This document shows positions 33,292 through 46,155 of a stretch of DNA of 64,000 nucleotides, piece by piece (within the stretch, counting starts at the first letter, position 1; each line of letters opens with the position of its first letter). Under the pieces are notes generated by a model, which was given only the letters and a program-made list of their open reading frames with translations, was not told the origin of the DNA and did no database searches. The stretch covers positions 6,510,001-6,574,000 of the forward strand of contig JAPMAC010000207.1 of the NCBI GenBank assembly GCA_028671895.1, given 5' to 3'. The position numbers and the translations under genes are program-made. Source of the stretch: Oenanthe sinensis. Taxonomy: Eukaryota; Streptophyta; Magnoliopsida; Apiales; Apiaceae.

Positions 33292-34640
33292 CTAAGTAAA
33301 CAAGTAGGGATACTTTTCGAGCATTTCACTCTCAAGTTCCCAGGTGGATTCCTCAACTCGAGGATTTCTCCACAAAACCTTTACCAGCCTAACAGACTTA
33401 TTCCTTAAAACCTTATCCTTACGATCCTGAATCGCTACAGGCTGTTCTACATAAGACAAGTCGGGTAGAATCTCTAGGGGTTCATATTCTATTACATGAC
33501 TCATATCAGGATTATACTTTCTAAGCATAGATATATCTGCGGTGGTAGAGTCAATTCATACGCAACCTTCCCAACTTGCTTCAAAACTTCAAAAGGTCCT
33601 ATATATCTTGGATTAAGTTTTCCTTTCTTGCCAAATCTGCTAACACCTTTCCACGGAGAAATCTTTAATAACACTTGATCACCTTCTTCAAAACTCATAT
33701 CCTTTCGTGACTGATCAACATACTTCTTTTGCCTATCTTGAGCAGCTAACAATCTTTTCTGAATCAGCTCAATCTTTTCTTTGGTTTGTTGAACTAACTC
33801 TGGACCCAAAATCTTACGTTCACCAACTTCATTCCAACACACTGGTGATCTACACTTTCTTCCATATAGAGCTTCATACGGAGGCATTCCAATACTGGCA
33901 TGATAGCTGTTGTTATAAGAAAACTCCACTAACGGTAAATGCTCGTCCCAACTTCCTTCAAAATCTAAGGCACATACTCTCAGCATGTCTTCAATGGTCT
34001 GAATTGTCCTTTCACTCTGGCCATCTGTCTGAGGATGATATGCAGTACTCATATTCAACTTCGTTCCCAAACATTCTTGAAACTTCTTCCAGAATCTAGA
34101 ATTAAATCTTGGATCTCTGTCGGACACAATCGATACAGGAACGCCATGTCGCATAACAATCTCTTTCAGGTACAAATGAACTAACCTGTCCAGTGAAAAT
34201 CTTTCATTAATCGGTAGAAAGTGTGCTGACTTGGTTAATCTGTCTATTATCACCCAAATAGCATCATTATTAGCCTTTGTCCTTGGTAGTCCTACTACAA
34301 AATCCATAGCAAGATTCTCCCATTTCCATTCTGGAATCTCTAGTGGTTGCAACAATCCACTGGGCCTCTGATGTTCAGCTTTGACTCTTTGGCACGTATA
34401 ACATTTACTGATCCACTCTGCTACATCTCTTTTCATGTTGCGCCATCAAAAATTTTCTTTCAAGTCCTTATACATCTTTGTGCTTCCCGGATGAATAGAG
34501 TACCTTGTACTATGCGTATCATGCAAAATTTCATTCTTGAGCTCTTGAACATTAGGGATCCAAATTCGTGAGGAATACCTAAAGATTCCTTTATCGTCCA
34601 TCTGACTTCTTAACTCTTCTCCAGTTAACTTGGCTCTATC
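33292..34640 (-). pseudogene. pol: F integrase and chromodomain-like tail
   Basis: On the minus strand after RNase H: the integrase zinc-binding part (CYTCQRVKAEHQ), the core with AMDFVVGLP, VSDRDPRF and TDGQSERTIQ (D, D, E present), and the GPY-type C-terminus (GPFEVLKQVGKVAYEL). The final piece (33528 to 33292) contains VLRNKSVRLVKVLWRN and ESTWELESEM, the chromodomain-like tail that steers chromoviruses to heterochromatin. It is in another frame: a frameshift lies near 33520. Stops lie at 34641 and near 34440; the second reads TGA TGG where Trp-Trp is usual. Confidence 0.88.
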
Positions 34641-36431
34641 TTAACTCATCATCTGTTCTTGACATTTCTTGATCTTTTCTAACAACTCTGGCTGAAAAGT
34701 CATTGTATACGCCATTTCTTCTACTGAATCAGAACCACATACTTCTATTTCCAATTTCTCAAACTCCTTGATCAATTCTTCAGATGAAACCATTACATTC
34801 AATCTTTCCTTTCTACTTAAAGCATCTGCTACAACATTTGCCTTGCCTGGATGATAGTTAATCGTGCAGTCGTAGTCTTTAATCAATTCCAACCATCTTC
34901 TCTGTCTCATGCTCAGCTCTTTCTGAGTAAAGATATACTTCAAACTTTTGTGGTCAGTGTAAATCTCACACTTTTCTCCATACAAGTAGTGCCTCCATAT
35001 CTTTAGTGCAAACACAATGGCAGCTAATTCTAGATCATGTGTAGGATACTTCAATTCATGAAGTCTTAACTGCCTGGAAGCATACGCAATTACCTTTCCG
35101 TGTTGCATCAAAACACATCCCAAGCCTTTGTGAGAAGCGTCACTATAGATAATAAAATTTCCTTGATCATCAGGTAGTAGCAACACTGGTGCAGACACTA
35201 ATCTTCGCTTTAGCTCTTCGAAACTTTCTTCACACTTTTCATTCCACACAAACTTTTCATTCTTCCTGGTCAACTTGGTCATAGGGGTAGCTATCTTGGA
35301 AAAATCTTGAACAAATCTTGGATAATATCCCGCTAATCCCAGAAAACTTCTTACTTCTGTTGGAGTTCTTGGTCTTTCCCACTTCATTACTGCTTCTATT
35401 TTTGCAGGATCAACTTTGATGCCTTCCTTGCTGACAACATGTCCTAAGAATTGTACTTCCTTCAGCCAAAATTCACATTTAGAAAACTTTGCATACATCT
35501 TTTCTTTTCTTAAAATCTCTAAAGAAATTCTCAAATGATCAGCATGTTCTTCCTTCGACTTTGAATATATCAGGGTGTCGTCGATAAATACAATCACAAA
35601 TTTGTCCAAATACTTCTTAAAAACTCTGTTCATCAAATCCATAAACGCCGCTGGAGCATTCGTCAATCCAAAAGCCATAACCAAAAATTCGTAGTGTCCA
35701 TACCTCGTTCTGAACGCTGTTTTAGATATATCTTCAGGTTTAATCTTGAGTTGATGGTATCCAGACCTTAAGTCAATTTTGGATAAACAAACGGCTCCTT
35801 TCAACTTGTCAAAGAGATCGTCGATTCTTGGCAACGGGTACTTGTTCTTGATAGTCAATTTGTTTAACTCTCGATAATCTATACACAATCTCATACTTCC
35901 ATCTTTCTTCTTAACAAACAACACTGGTGCTCCCCATAGGGACACACTAGGCCTTATAACTCCCTTATCTAAAAGATCTTGTATTTGATTCGCCAACTCT
36001 TTCATCTCAACTGGTGCCATCCTATATGGAGCTTTAGAAACTAGCTCGGTGCCTGGGGCCAAATCAATAAAAAATTTGATTTCTCTATCGGGAGGTAAAC
36101 CTGGCAATTCGTCTGGAAACACGTCGAGAAATTCATTGACTATAGGAACATCCTCTAATTGGACTGGCTTCTTCTCAGTATCTACAACATAGGCTAAATA
36201 AGCCTCACATCCTTGACGCAAAAATCTCTTCGCCTGAACGATATTCAAAAACTTCTTAACTTTCCTGGTGCCTCGAAATTCAACTTCCTTACCTTCTAGG
36301 GTTTTCACCTTTCTGACCTTCTGGTCTTCTGTTGAATTTGCTTCTGAAACTACTATGTCCTTGACCATCTTCTCTAGCCCCAAACTTTCTCTTTTTGTTA
36401 TCCTTTTCCTTCTAGGATATATCACTTTCAC
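34641..36431 (-). pseudogene. pol: F reverse transcriptase and RNase H
   Basis: A long open frame (596 codons) with RT motifs YRELNKLTIKNKYPLPRIDDL, SKIDLRSGYHQL, AFGLTNAPAAFMDLMN and the catalytic box VFIDDTLIYS (FIDD). RNase H follows with YSDASHKGLG, ELAAIVFALKIWRHYLYG, YTDHKSLKYI and NVVADALSRK. The first 45 residues belong to the frame-shifted gag side of a deletion junction. The protease-RT linker (GTRKVKKFLNIVQAKRFL) begins at once after it, so protease itself is absent. The frame ends at TAA 34641, where CAA fits (MMS then stop, DRAK). Confidence 0.9.
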
Positions 36432-37092
36432 TTTCCACGATCATTGCTTTCTGAACCATCGCAGCAAAGCTTTGTATCTCAAAAACTGCCACTCTACTTC
36501 TAATCCATGGCCTCAAGCCTTGCTGAAATCTTTTGGCCTTCTTCACATCAGTATTGACAAATTCTGGTACAAACCTGGCCATCTCAGAGAACTTGGCTTC
36601 ATACTCTGCCACACTCATGCCTCCTTGCTTTAATTCTAGAAATTTAATCTCCATCTGATCCTTCATGAAACTAGGAAAATACTTTTCTAAGAACAATTCT
36701 GTGAACTGAGCCCAAGAAATCACACCTTCACCCTGAAGCACCTTCGTAGACTCCCACCAATAACCGGCTTCAGCTTTTAGAAAATAACTGGCATATTCGG
36801 TCTTCTTATCTTCACTTACATCTACCAACTGAAAAGCTTTCTCCATCTCCTTAAGCCATGACTTGGCTTCTATCGGGTCTGCAGATCCTCTAAACTCAGG
36901 AGGTTTCACTGCTTGAAATGATTTAAAAGTAACTGCTGGGGGTACTGGGGGTCTTTGCTGTTGCTGGGTCAGAAGAGCTGTTTATTATTGTAGCAACTGG
37001 ATGAGTTGGGCAACAGTGGGGTCCATAGAGGTTTGATCTTGTGTATTACGATTTTGAGACGAATTTGATGTGTTTCTGGTCTTTGGCGGCAT
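36305..37092 (-). pseudogene. gag: F gag, lacking its zinc knuckle
   Basis: It starts at ATG 37092 (MPPKTRNTSNSSQNRN). The gypsy gag capsid domain follows (PPEFRGSADPIEAKSWLKEMEKAF, AGYWWESTK, FTELFLEKYFP, FLELKQGGMSVAEYEAKF). Two adjacent TAA codons lie near residues 33-34 inside a Gln-rich run, and a TAG follows ESDIS at 36412. Both fit CAA/CAG decay. The frame can be followed to NPRR near 36305. There it meets the protease-RT linker in another frame, so the knuckle and protease were deleted. Confidence 0.85.
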
Positions 37093-38184
37093 TTACTATA
37101 GGGGAAGCAAGCAACTTATTAAGCAATACACTACATCATATCGTAAACAGTTCAAATACTTTTAAAACCATTTGGGAATTAAAAAAACTATTTAAAAATC
37201 AACCCTGTAGCATCATTACTACATAAGTTGCCTGTACAACAAGGATATAAAGGTTCTATAGAAAACAGGTTAGCACAACAGGTATGAATAAAGCAATCAT
37301 AAAGGTTAACAACAGGTATAAATAAGGTACTGATAAAGGTAAGAAACAGTTATGGACAGATGTGTGAAGGGTAAATAACAGGTATAACAAAAGGTACTGG
37401 AAACTGAAGAGCAATCATAAATAAATACGAAAAATACCAAAGTGCAGGATAAGTTTAAGTCAGAGTACAACCACAAGAAATAAAAGTACGGAATAGAAAG
37501 CAGAGATAAAATCTGATCAAGTGTGCTAGAGGGCTCTAACAGATGTCCCATCTAAGCACCCAAACATCCTAACATCTAGTCACCCCGGTGGTCCCGGTCT
37601 CGGGCAGCCCTGAGTCCAACCAACAATCTGCTAAGCAATCAGGTTAACTCTCTCGCCTACTCCACCACATCATCAGTGAAGGCTCTTGCTGCTAACTGCC
37701 GACGACCTTCCTCCTCCACGGCTCTAATCCACTCATCCCACCACTCAACAGGATGCTCAGGAACTCGCAGCTGGCCTCGGGTAATGGTTGGCCTATAGAT
37801 CCTACGGCGTAAAGGGGCACAGGCACTCTCTGACTGCGGGGCACTCCCTGAGGGTAGGTCAGGCTGAGCAGGGGGCTCAGGAATCTGCTCCTCCTCACTC
37901 TCGGAATTAGAAATGACTATAGCATCATCATCAGAATCCGTAGAAGAATCCGAAGAAGTACCAGGAGAGGGTGGTGGTAACTCATAAATGCCACGAGCCT
38001 GCAATAATATAAAATAATATGCAGTGCAAAAAGGAGATAAGATCACCTTAAATCTACAGTTGAAATCCTAACGTCTATATCACTCTTCGTTATTTAATCC
38101 TATCTTAATATTACTCTCTCTTCTTTTATTAAATGATCTACTTGTTTAACTTAATCCTGGCTTGTTTCAGTGACCAAAACCTTA
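37093..38184 (-). other. F leader between PBS and gag
   Basis: About 1.1 kb between PBS and gag. Apart from the acidic ORF (37657-37998) it has no recognisable gene. Many direct repeats of AGGTATAA and ACAGGTA type lie at 37240-37400. Confidence 0.6.
37657..37998 (-). CDS. F leader ORF: small acidic Ser-rich protein of unknown function
   Basis: This open stretch of 113 codons lies on the sense strand between PBS and gag. It begins after a strong acceptor-like TTATATTATTGCAG (exon edge at 37998) with ARGIYELPPPSPGT. It continues through DSDDDAIVISNSESEEEQ and the C-terminal WWDEWIRAVEEEGRRQLAARAF, and ends TAG at 37657. The frame stays open to a Met at 38046, but that part looks intronic. The composition is protein-like (Pro, Ser, Asp, Glu, then Trp/Arg) and GC-richer than its surroundings. 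I do not recognise it. It could instead be the remains of an N-terminal gag exon. Confidence 0.5.
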   Translation of the reverse strand, partial: ARGIYELPPPSPGTSSDSSTDSDDDAIVISNSESEEEQIPEPPAQPDLPSGSAPQSESACAPLRRRIYRPTITRGQLRVPEHPVEWWDEWIRAVEEEGRRQLAARAFTDDVVE

Positions 38185-38196
38185 GCTCTAATACCA
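38185..38196 (-). other. Primer-binding site of F
   Basis: The minus strand reads TGGTATTAGAGC, one base off the tRNA-iMet PBS, three bases from the LTR edge. Confidence 0.88.
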
Positions 38197-38199
38197 ACC

Positions 38200-41127
38200 T
38201 GTGACGCTCTCCCGACCCGGGGTCTAGATCGGGGAGTCACTGACACTCTATATGCATGCACCCTAAATAACAATAATAGAAAATACGCATATATATGACC
38301 CGACTACTACCCTGGACCTTTCAAGGTAATGGTATGAAACAAGCACACATCTACATTCATTTACATTTACATTTACCATAACAAAATAATATTATTACAA
38401 CTCTTGCAACATCTCGAAATCTACTAGCAAAATACAAGACTTAACAAAGTCTTTTCCTTCCAACTCTGCCTTGATCCTACCTGTTCACTGGCAGCCAGCC
38501 AAGCATAGTTTATGTAAGACATGTTCTTCCTGGTAGTCTACTTAATACGTACCATGATTCTCAAAAGCTGTAGAGGTTAGAAAATAAAAGAATGAGCCAC
38601 AAAAGCTCAGCAAGTAACCATACAGGTAAAAAAAATAGTTCAACAGTGTTATATAAAATTTAGAAATCTTTTCTCGTAATCATGCTTGAAAATCATTACT
38701 GGGAATCATTGTCCCATAATTATAATCCACAATTCCAGTCAGGGTATTCATTATTCGTAAAATTTTCTTTCAAGGTTTTCACTGGTAGAAGTACAAGAGA
38801 TTTTAAAAGTTTAGTTCAGGGTTAATGTTTGTAATAACTGGGGTGTAAGGTATTAAGAAACTGGTAAGTAATAATCATTACAAGGTTTATGAACACTTTG
38901 CAGACGTTAGATGGATAACAGGAAGTAATGTGCAATAAATGAAACGAAGTAAGAATCAAAATGTAACTGACAATTCTATGCTATATAAAGCAGGGTATTA
39001 TAAGGCATTTCAATATTCATTACTAATCATTTCAATAAACATTCTTGTAAAACTATCATTTCATTAGGACTGAATTTTCCAAATCATTTTATAAAACTGT
39101 CCTTTCATTAGGACCTTGTTTTCCAAGTCATTTTACAAAACTGTCCTCTCATTAGGAACTTTACTTATTAAAAAAAAAATTTTTGATTGGAGTTTTCTCA
39201 CAACGCCGGACAATACGGGTGATCAGCCACGTAAAGTCCCCATAACGGACCGAAGTCCCTCTGGACATAAGGAGTACTCATAAAGGCACTTATTGTCATT
39301 GGCCTTGGGCTATCTCATTATAGCCACTGACTATCTCATTATAGTCTTCACATAAAAAGTGCTGGACCGGCGTCACTCGGCCTCTTACGCCTTCAACCTA
39401 TAGGAATCCGCAGAAACCATTTTGATCGGAATTCCTATAATATTAACACCATTTCTTTTTAGAAGTTACCAAATCATTTGATGAAAAAGACTTCTTGAAA
39501 GTCGGATTTCATATTTAAATCCATTTTAAAAGATCATAGACAGAGGTAAATTTTATTCCAAGATAAGTCTCAAAACAAGTCTCTGTTGTAATAAAGTAAG
39601 CAGAAATCATGAACTAGGGATCAGAACCGAACTGTAGTAGTAAAGTCAGGTTGCAGGGTCAATTCACAGGTATAACAATATGTTTTGAAAACAGTTGTAA
39701 GGCATTTGATTATAATAGTAGTTAGGCAATAGCAACAGGGTACTTTCATGGTTAAAGTTCAAATAAACACAGTTAATGAAATGGTGAAAACATAAGTCAC
39801 AATTCAAGGTTAATGGTTTAAGATTTTAAAAATAGTTTATAAGATGTCAGTAGTAGCTCAGGGATTGAAAAGTTTAAAGTATAATTAAAAACTGGTATAA
39901 GGTTGCAGTTTAAGTAAAACAATTAAAGTAAGGCAGGCTGTAACTTAAAACAGTTGAGATAAAGTAAAATAATCGCAGGGTCATAAAACAGTTCATAAAA
40001 CAGTGCTTACGTTTAAAGAGGTTAGGCAGTAGTTACTTGCCTCAAAAAGGAATGCTACAGCTGCTGAACAGGTAGATCTCCCTATACCAACACTAACTTT
40101 CTACTTTTGCTTTCCCTTTGTCTTTCACCTCAATGTCCTTCGTAGCTACACATAAATAGTACTATATCAGTATCTTATACACTCTCGACGTTCCTCTTTA
40201 ATGTCTAACTATTCTACCCTTTACGAAACCATAGTACTATATTACTATAATACTCATCTTATCACAGAGGTAACAAACTTGCATCATATAATAGCAGTCA
40301 TATTCAGTTACTCAAACATTCACTAACTGGCACATCACATAACTCATATCAGACTTTGTTATTAGCAAAAAATCCATTTATTAAACAGAAATATATTGGC
40401 AACTATATAGCACATAGTATAGTAACAACTTCTTTAATCATTTACTAACATTACTATTCTCAACTGGTAGCATTACTTTTACAGAGACGACGTGCCAATA
40501 ATAATTTTAAAGAATCTTTTGTTTTTAGAAAAATTCGGCAGCATCTCCTCTATAATTGAAGCTACCCGTCGGAATACAACCGACACAAACACTCATCCAA
40601 TCATATATATATCCAGCCAATCACATATTATTCCAAATCTAAGTCATACAAAACAATGTGTATACAATTATATAATTAGCATTACTATTTCCATTTAATT
40701 ATAAAATTTCGAATATATTATTATATATATATATATTCGAAAAATAGGCTACTATAATACAAACTTTCAAGTGCTCAAGCAAATTTGTCCCAAATTCTCA
40801 TATATCATTCGAATGTCTACCAAAAATTATTAATTAACATCAAACCTCATATAATACCCATATTACATTATTTTCGAAAACAAATATATATATATATATA
40901 TATATAATTATCATACATTCGAATTTACATAAACAATTACAATCAACACTAATTCGGCTATATACCAACTAATTAATCCATTTTTCATCTCAATGGCAGC
41001 CCCACCAAACTTAGCATGCTTCGAATAAAACATAATACATATGAATTGCCCGGAAAATAAATAATACAAATGGGAATTCAAGAACCAACCGGAATTCGAC
41101 ATGCAGTTCAAATTAACAGCAAGAATT
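38200..41127 (-). repeat. 5' LTR of F, first part (PBS side)
   Basis: In plus orientation it starts TGTGACGCTCTCCCG and is collinear with 29002-31928 of the other LTR. It is cut at AGCAAGAATT by element G. It also has a (TA)n tract at about 40885-40908 that is longer than in the other copy. Confidence 0.95.
41123..41127. repeat. Target-site duplication of G, left copy (GAATT)
   Basis: GAATT precedes the G LTR and recurs at 49879-49883. The intact F LTR at about 31925 has the single, uninterrupted site. Confidence 0.93.
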
Positions 41128-42672
41128 TGAAGGGTTTCGTGACACAAACGCAGCGGAATAAACGCGAAAAATAAATCAAAATAGCGAAACCCTCCGCAGG
41201 ATCCATGCGAAAACAAAAGATTTAATTCGGAGATAAAGAATAAATACCTTTAGAATCTTTAACAGTTCATTAATGGAAGATTAATGGAGGTCCAAAGCTT
41301 GTTTAATCACCACGTATCCCGCTCTCGCGATCTACGCTCTACGGTATCCACACGAACACTTTTCATGAAGGATTGATGTGTACTAGCACCCGAAAACTTC
41401 TTCTCTCTCTATCTTCCTCCTCTCTCAGAGCGGCTAGGGTTTTTTTGTAAAATATCTATCTTATTAAATCAGCCCATAAAGAGATTATATAGAGAGAGGA
41501 ATAAGTTTTCTAATTATAATCCAATTATAATTAATACTAATCCAAAATTCTAAATTATTTAATTAAGTCTCACTTAATTAATTAATTTTTAATTTTGGAA
41601 TTAGTTTAAGTAATTCATTTATTCTATTTATATAATTAATTAAGTCATACTTAATTAATATCATAAATAAAATAAATTACTTATTTAATTTAAATTCATA
41701 ATTTAAATTATTTCTCCTTCAAGCGTTCTTTGTGTGTGACCCTGTAGGTTATTATTACGTTGGCAACAATTTTAATATCTAATTAAAATTGTAAACAATG
41801 AGCGGCATCTAGTAATACATCATTGCTACCCAAGTAATAATAATAAATCGGTGATTCGATTAAGCTTTTCGTGAATAATGTTCCATGTAATATAATCCCT
41901 TTAATCTTGATATTATAGATTAAACTCAAGGCATGTCTTGTGTCATCCTTTTCATAATTTAATCTTTATTTTCTTGATCGATGAGTAGACTATTAAAATC
42001 AAATCAACATTTGAGCACGGTCGTGCATTTCATAGTCTCACTCAAACAAGAGGCCAATAATATCACTCCTAAAATTAGAAGGATTAAATCCCATCGAGAT
42101 CATTCATATTTCTCATACGATTCATAATATACCCAATGTCCACTTTTATCATCACCCGGTCAAAGGTAACTTTTAATGTAATCAAAGTGTATTAATTCTC
42201 GTATAGAAATATAATGATTTCAGGTCTAAGGATCATTACACCATTATCACAGTGAGAATTACTTATGACACTTACTTAACATGTAGAATCTCACAGCGGG
42301 TCATTCCAGTGCCATGCATTGAGACATGCACTTATGTTCTTGACTTTAGTATCCCCATACCTATGACCAATGAGATGTGGTCATCTGTCAAGAAACATAC
42401 TAGTCTTTGTGCATTATTATTGTCCTTAAATAATAATACTCGACTAGGGAATTTTAGGAATAAGATACTATTCATATAATCTCATTTTTAAGTCACATAA
42501 TTAAAGATATAGAATACGTATCAAAATTCCAAGGACATTTACTATGCTTTCAATTTATTACGCAGTAAATAAAACATAATAAATAAATAATAATCAATAA
42601 AACATAATCCTTAATAATAAATATTTTCCTTAAAATATAAAAAGTATTGTCTCTAGAGCACAATTACTAACA
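41128..42672 (-). repeat. 3' LTR of G
   Basis: In plus orientation TGAAGGGTTTCG to ATTACTAACA, 1545 bp, collinear with 48335-49878. AT-rich, no gene. Confidence 0.95.
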
Positions 42673-42683
42673 ATCTTCCACTT
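42673..42683 (-). other. Polypurine tract of G
   Basis: The minus strand reads AAGTGGAAGAT against the 3' LTR, the same type as AAGTGGGAGAT in E and H, with one G changed to A. Confidence 0.85.
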
Positions 42684-42686
42684 GCA

Positions 42687-45600
42687 CTAGAGCCAATTAC
42701 CCAAGTATCCAATACTCATGAAACTAGTGTGACTTTCATGCTTCTGCTGCGACAAAGCCTTAGTCAGTGGGTCTGCAATATTATTATTAGTATGCACTTT
42801 ACATATATGTATATCTCCTTGATCATTAATCTCATTAATTAGGTGATATCTCCCAAGTACATGCCCAAACAGCCTCCTTGGCTGCTTCGCAAGCATCAAT
42901 ATACTCAAGCTCTATTGTAGAATCAACTATTGTCTCTGCTGTGAACCATTCCAGCATACAACATCTCAATAAAATTAGATAAAACACAAAGACAGACAGA
43001 AACATTAAATTATCGTTATCTGTCTAGAAACCAGTATCACTGAAACCTCTTACAACTAGCTTCACATCTCCTCCATATAACAAGAATGAATCTTTAGTCC
43101 TCTTTAAGTACTTAAGAATATTCTTGACTGTCGTCCAGTGACCTTCACCTGGATTAGATCGGTATCTACTCATCATGGTTAAAGCATACGAGACATCAGG
43201 ACAAGTACATATCATTGCATACATTATAAAACCAATTGCTGACGCATATGGAATTTTACTCATGCAGTCCCTATCATCCAATGATTTAGGACAAATTTTA
43301 TTTTGAGATCACTATCCCATTGGGACATATCCATTTTAGTCTCTTTGCATTTGAAATCGATGCAAAACTTTGTCAATGTATGTACTCTAAATTAGGCCGA
43401 TCAATCACCTTGATCTATCTCTATAGATCTCGATCCCTAATATATATGTCACATCGCCTAAGTCTTTCATTGAGAAATTATTTCTCAACCAAGTCTTCAC
43501 AGTCTGTAGAGAAGGAATGTCATTCCCTATTAGTAATATATCATCAACATATAATACTAGGAATGCCACATGGCTCCCACTAAACTTCTTGTAAACACAA
43601 GTTTCATCTTCATTCTGAATAAAGTCAAACTCTTTTTGACTGTTTCATGAAAACAAATGTTCCATCTCCTCGAGGCCTGCTTTAATCCATAAATGGATCG
43701 ACGCAACTTACATACATTTCCAGCATCCTTTAGATCAACAAAACCCTTAGGGTGTGTCATGTACACATCCATATCTTCTTCAAGGCTCTCATTTAAGAAA
43801 GCGGTTTTGACATCCATTTACCAGATTTCATAGTCATAGTAAGCAGCTATAGCAAGCAAAATCCTGATGGACATGACCATAACAACTGGCGAAAAGGTCT
43901 CATCATAGTCAATACCATGAATTTTCTTGAAACCTTTTGCCACCAATCGTGCCTTATAGGTCTGTACATTAGCATCCATGTCGGTCTTCTTCTTGAAAAC
44001 CCACTTGCACCCTATAGGTTTTACCCCTTCAGGTGGATCAACCAAAGTCCATACTTGATTAGTATACATGGATTCCATCTCAGATTTAATGGCATCCAGC
44101 CATCTCTTAGAATCTGGAGTGTTTATAGTATCTAGGTAGGTGAGAGGCTCATCTTCATCCACAAGCATCACATCACCATCTTGAGTCAAGAGAAATCCAT
44201 ATTATCTCTCGGGCTCATGGCGAATCCTACTAAACCTACGAACACCTGTGTTTCTTGAGCAGTATTATTTTTCTTGTACATTCTACTCAGGTTCCTCCAC
44301 TGGTTCAACGTTATCATGTGGGTCTCAAACTTCATTGAGATCTATTATTCTCCCACTGTCTCTCAGCAGTTCGAGCAACAAACACTTTGTTCTCGGAAGG
44401 ATTATAGAAAGAATAACCCCTTGTTTCAGTTGGGTATTCCATAAAATTATATTTGTCTGATTTTGGTCCTAGCTTGTCAGAGATTAGACGTTTCACAAAC
44501 GCTTCACATCCCCAAAATTTTATAAATGACATGCTGTGACGTTGCTCAGTCCATATCTCATAAGGACTCTTTTGAACCAATTTAGTAGGAACACACTTAA
44601 GTGTATGTGGAGCCGTTTCCAGGGTGCAACCCCAGAAACTAATTGGAAGATTCATTGACTCAACATTGATCGCACCATGTCCAACAAGGTGTGATCTCTC
44701 CTATAAAAAAAAAAACTTTTCTTTGATATTTTCTACTTCATATTTATAGTCTTTGAACTTTTCAAATGATTCGGATTAGTTCTTCAAAAGATACATATAT
44801 CTGTATCTACTAAAATAATTAGTAAATTTTATGAAGTTAATAAAATCTACCTTTTGTCATCGTACACATATGACCACATACATCACTATGTATAAGTCAT
44901 ACCCATTCAATGATCCCTTCACCATGTCCGGTAAAAGGAGCTTTAGTCATTTTACCAAATAAACCAAGATTCGCATCCTTTTATATGATTCATAATCAAA
45001 CTTATCCATGAATGCATCCTTATGTATTCTGAAAATGCGTTTCTTATTAATACGGCCTCAACAATAGTGCCAAAGGTAATATTTGATTTGAGTCACTTTA
45101 GAACATATAAATTGTTAATTAGATGTGCAACATTATAAGGCTCATCATCAAAATAGAATAAACAACTATTGTTATAAAATGAAAAAGCCTTTCGTGTCCA
45201 AACAAGAAACTGAAATAATGTCTCTGCCAATTGCAAGCACGCTATAACAATTATTAAGTTCTAAATTTTCCTTATAGGCCAAAAATTAAGTAACGAGTTC
45301 CTCGAACCAGAGCAACTATCTTTACTCCAATTCCAACCCGATACCTTAAGCTTGACCCTTATTGATCATCATCTTCCGATCTTCCAATTAAGCATGACAG
45401 TTTAATTTCCAGTCTCCCAACTTTCCACATAAGTGACAATCGTCTTCTTTATCAACACCTCATTCAGACTTTAGAGTCTGCTTTAGGGATTGGACTTTGG
45501 TTTGACAACGGAACTAGATCAAATCTTCTCCTTGCCTTTCCATTTTCCTTTCCCTTTTGCATTCCCTATGTTTACCATCAATATAGTAGTAGTTCATGCA

Positions 45601-46155
45601 TTTATCATATTACTTTCAACAGTTCTCAACATGCTTAGCAACTCAATGGGTGTTTTACCAATCTTGTTCACTTTATTGTTCATAACAAAATAAGAATAAT
45701 ATTTGTCCGAAGATTGTAAGATCAAATCTAACTGTCTCCAGACCAATCTGGAAACCCAAAATATCAATGATATTCATTATACCCTATAATCTTTAGAACA
45801 TGTGGTGTAACCGGGTCTCACTCTCCCTACTTGTAAGTGTATAATGCTCTTTCAAATATATCTTGTGCTCAATCGTTTCATAAGCATCTATATGCTTGTA
45901 TTGCTTCTTAAGCTCAGCACATATATTTGCGAGCATGAGACATGAAACATCAGTCGCAACATCAATTTGCTTCCAATAAGCACTATGATTTGCACATGTT
46001 ACATTCTCAACTTTAAGAGCAGGGGAAGAGATTTGACTAATATCGTTGTGCCCGAGGACGATCCTCAAGCTCCTATGTCAGTCAAGGAAATATATTCTCG
46101 TCAACTTGTCCTTCTCAAGAACTGATCACATAGAGAAGTTGTTTGTGTTTATCAT
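42687..46155 (-). pseudogene. gag-pol: G gag-pol, heavily broken
   Basis: It starts at ATG 46155 (MINTNNFSM then stop). The gag fragment at 46068-45793 matches H gag (VATDVSCLMLANICAELKKQ). The knuckle at about 45390-45430 reads CHLCGKLGDWKLNC, so its zinc-binding His is Asp. Integrase survives in part at 44655-44332 (SPYEIWTEQRHSMSFIKFWGC). RT is at 44189-43557 (PIGCKWVFKKKT, MDVKTAFLNES, RRSIYGLKQASRRW), with a stop where Gln stands in YEIWQMDV. RNase H is at 43281-42687, ending YLGNWL. The YVDD box region around 43540 is frame-shifted. Order and motifs are copia; no enzyme can be intact. Confidence 0.85.

Noticed and set aside
33707..34099. 130-residue plus-strand ORF inside F integrase
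   Set aside because: Antisense shadow of the integrase core, which shows the D, D, E motifs on the minus strand.
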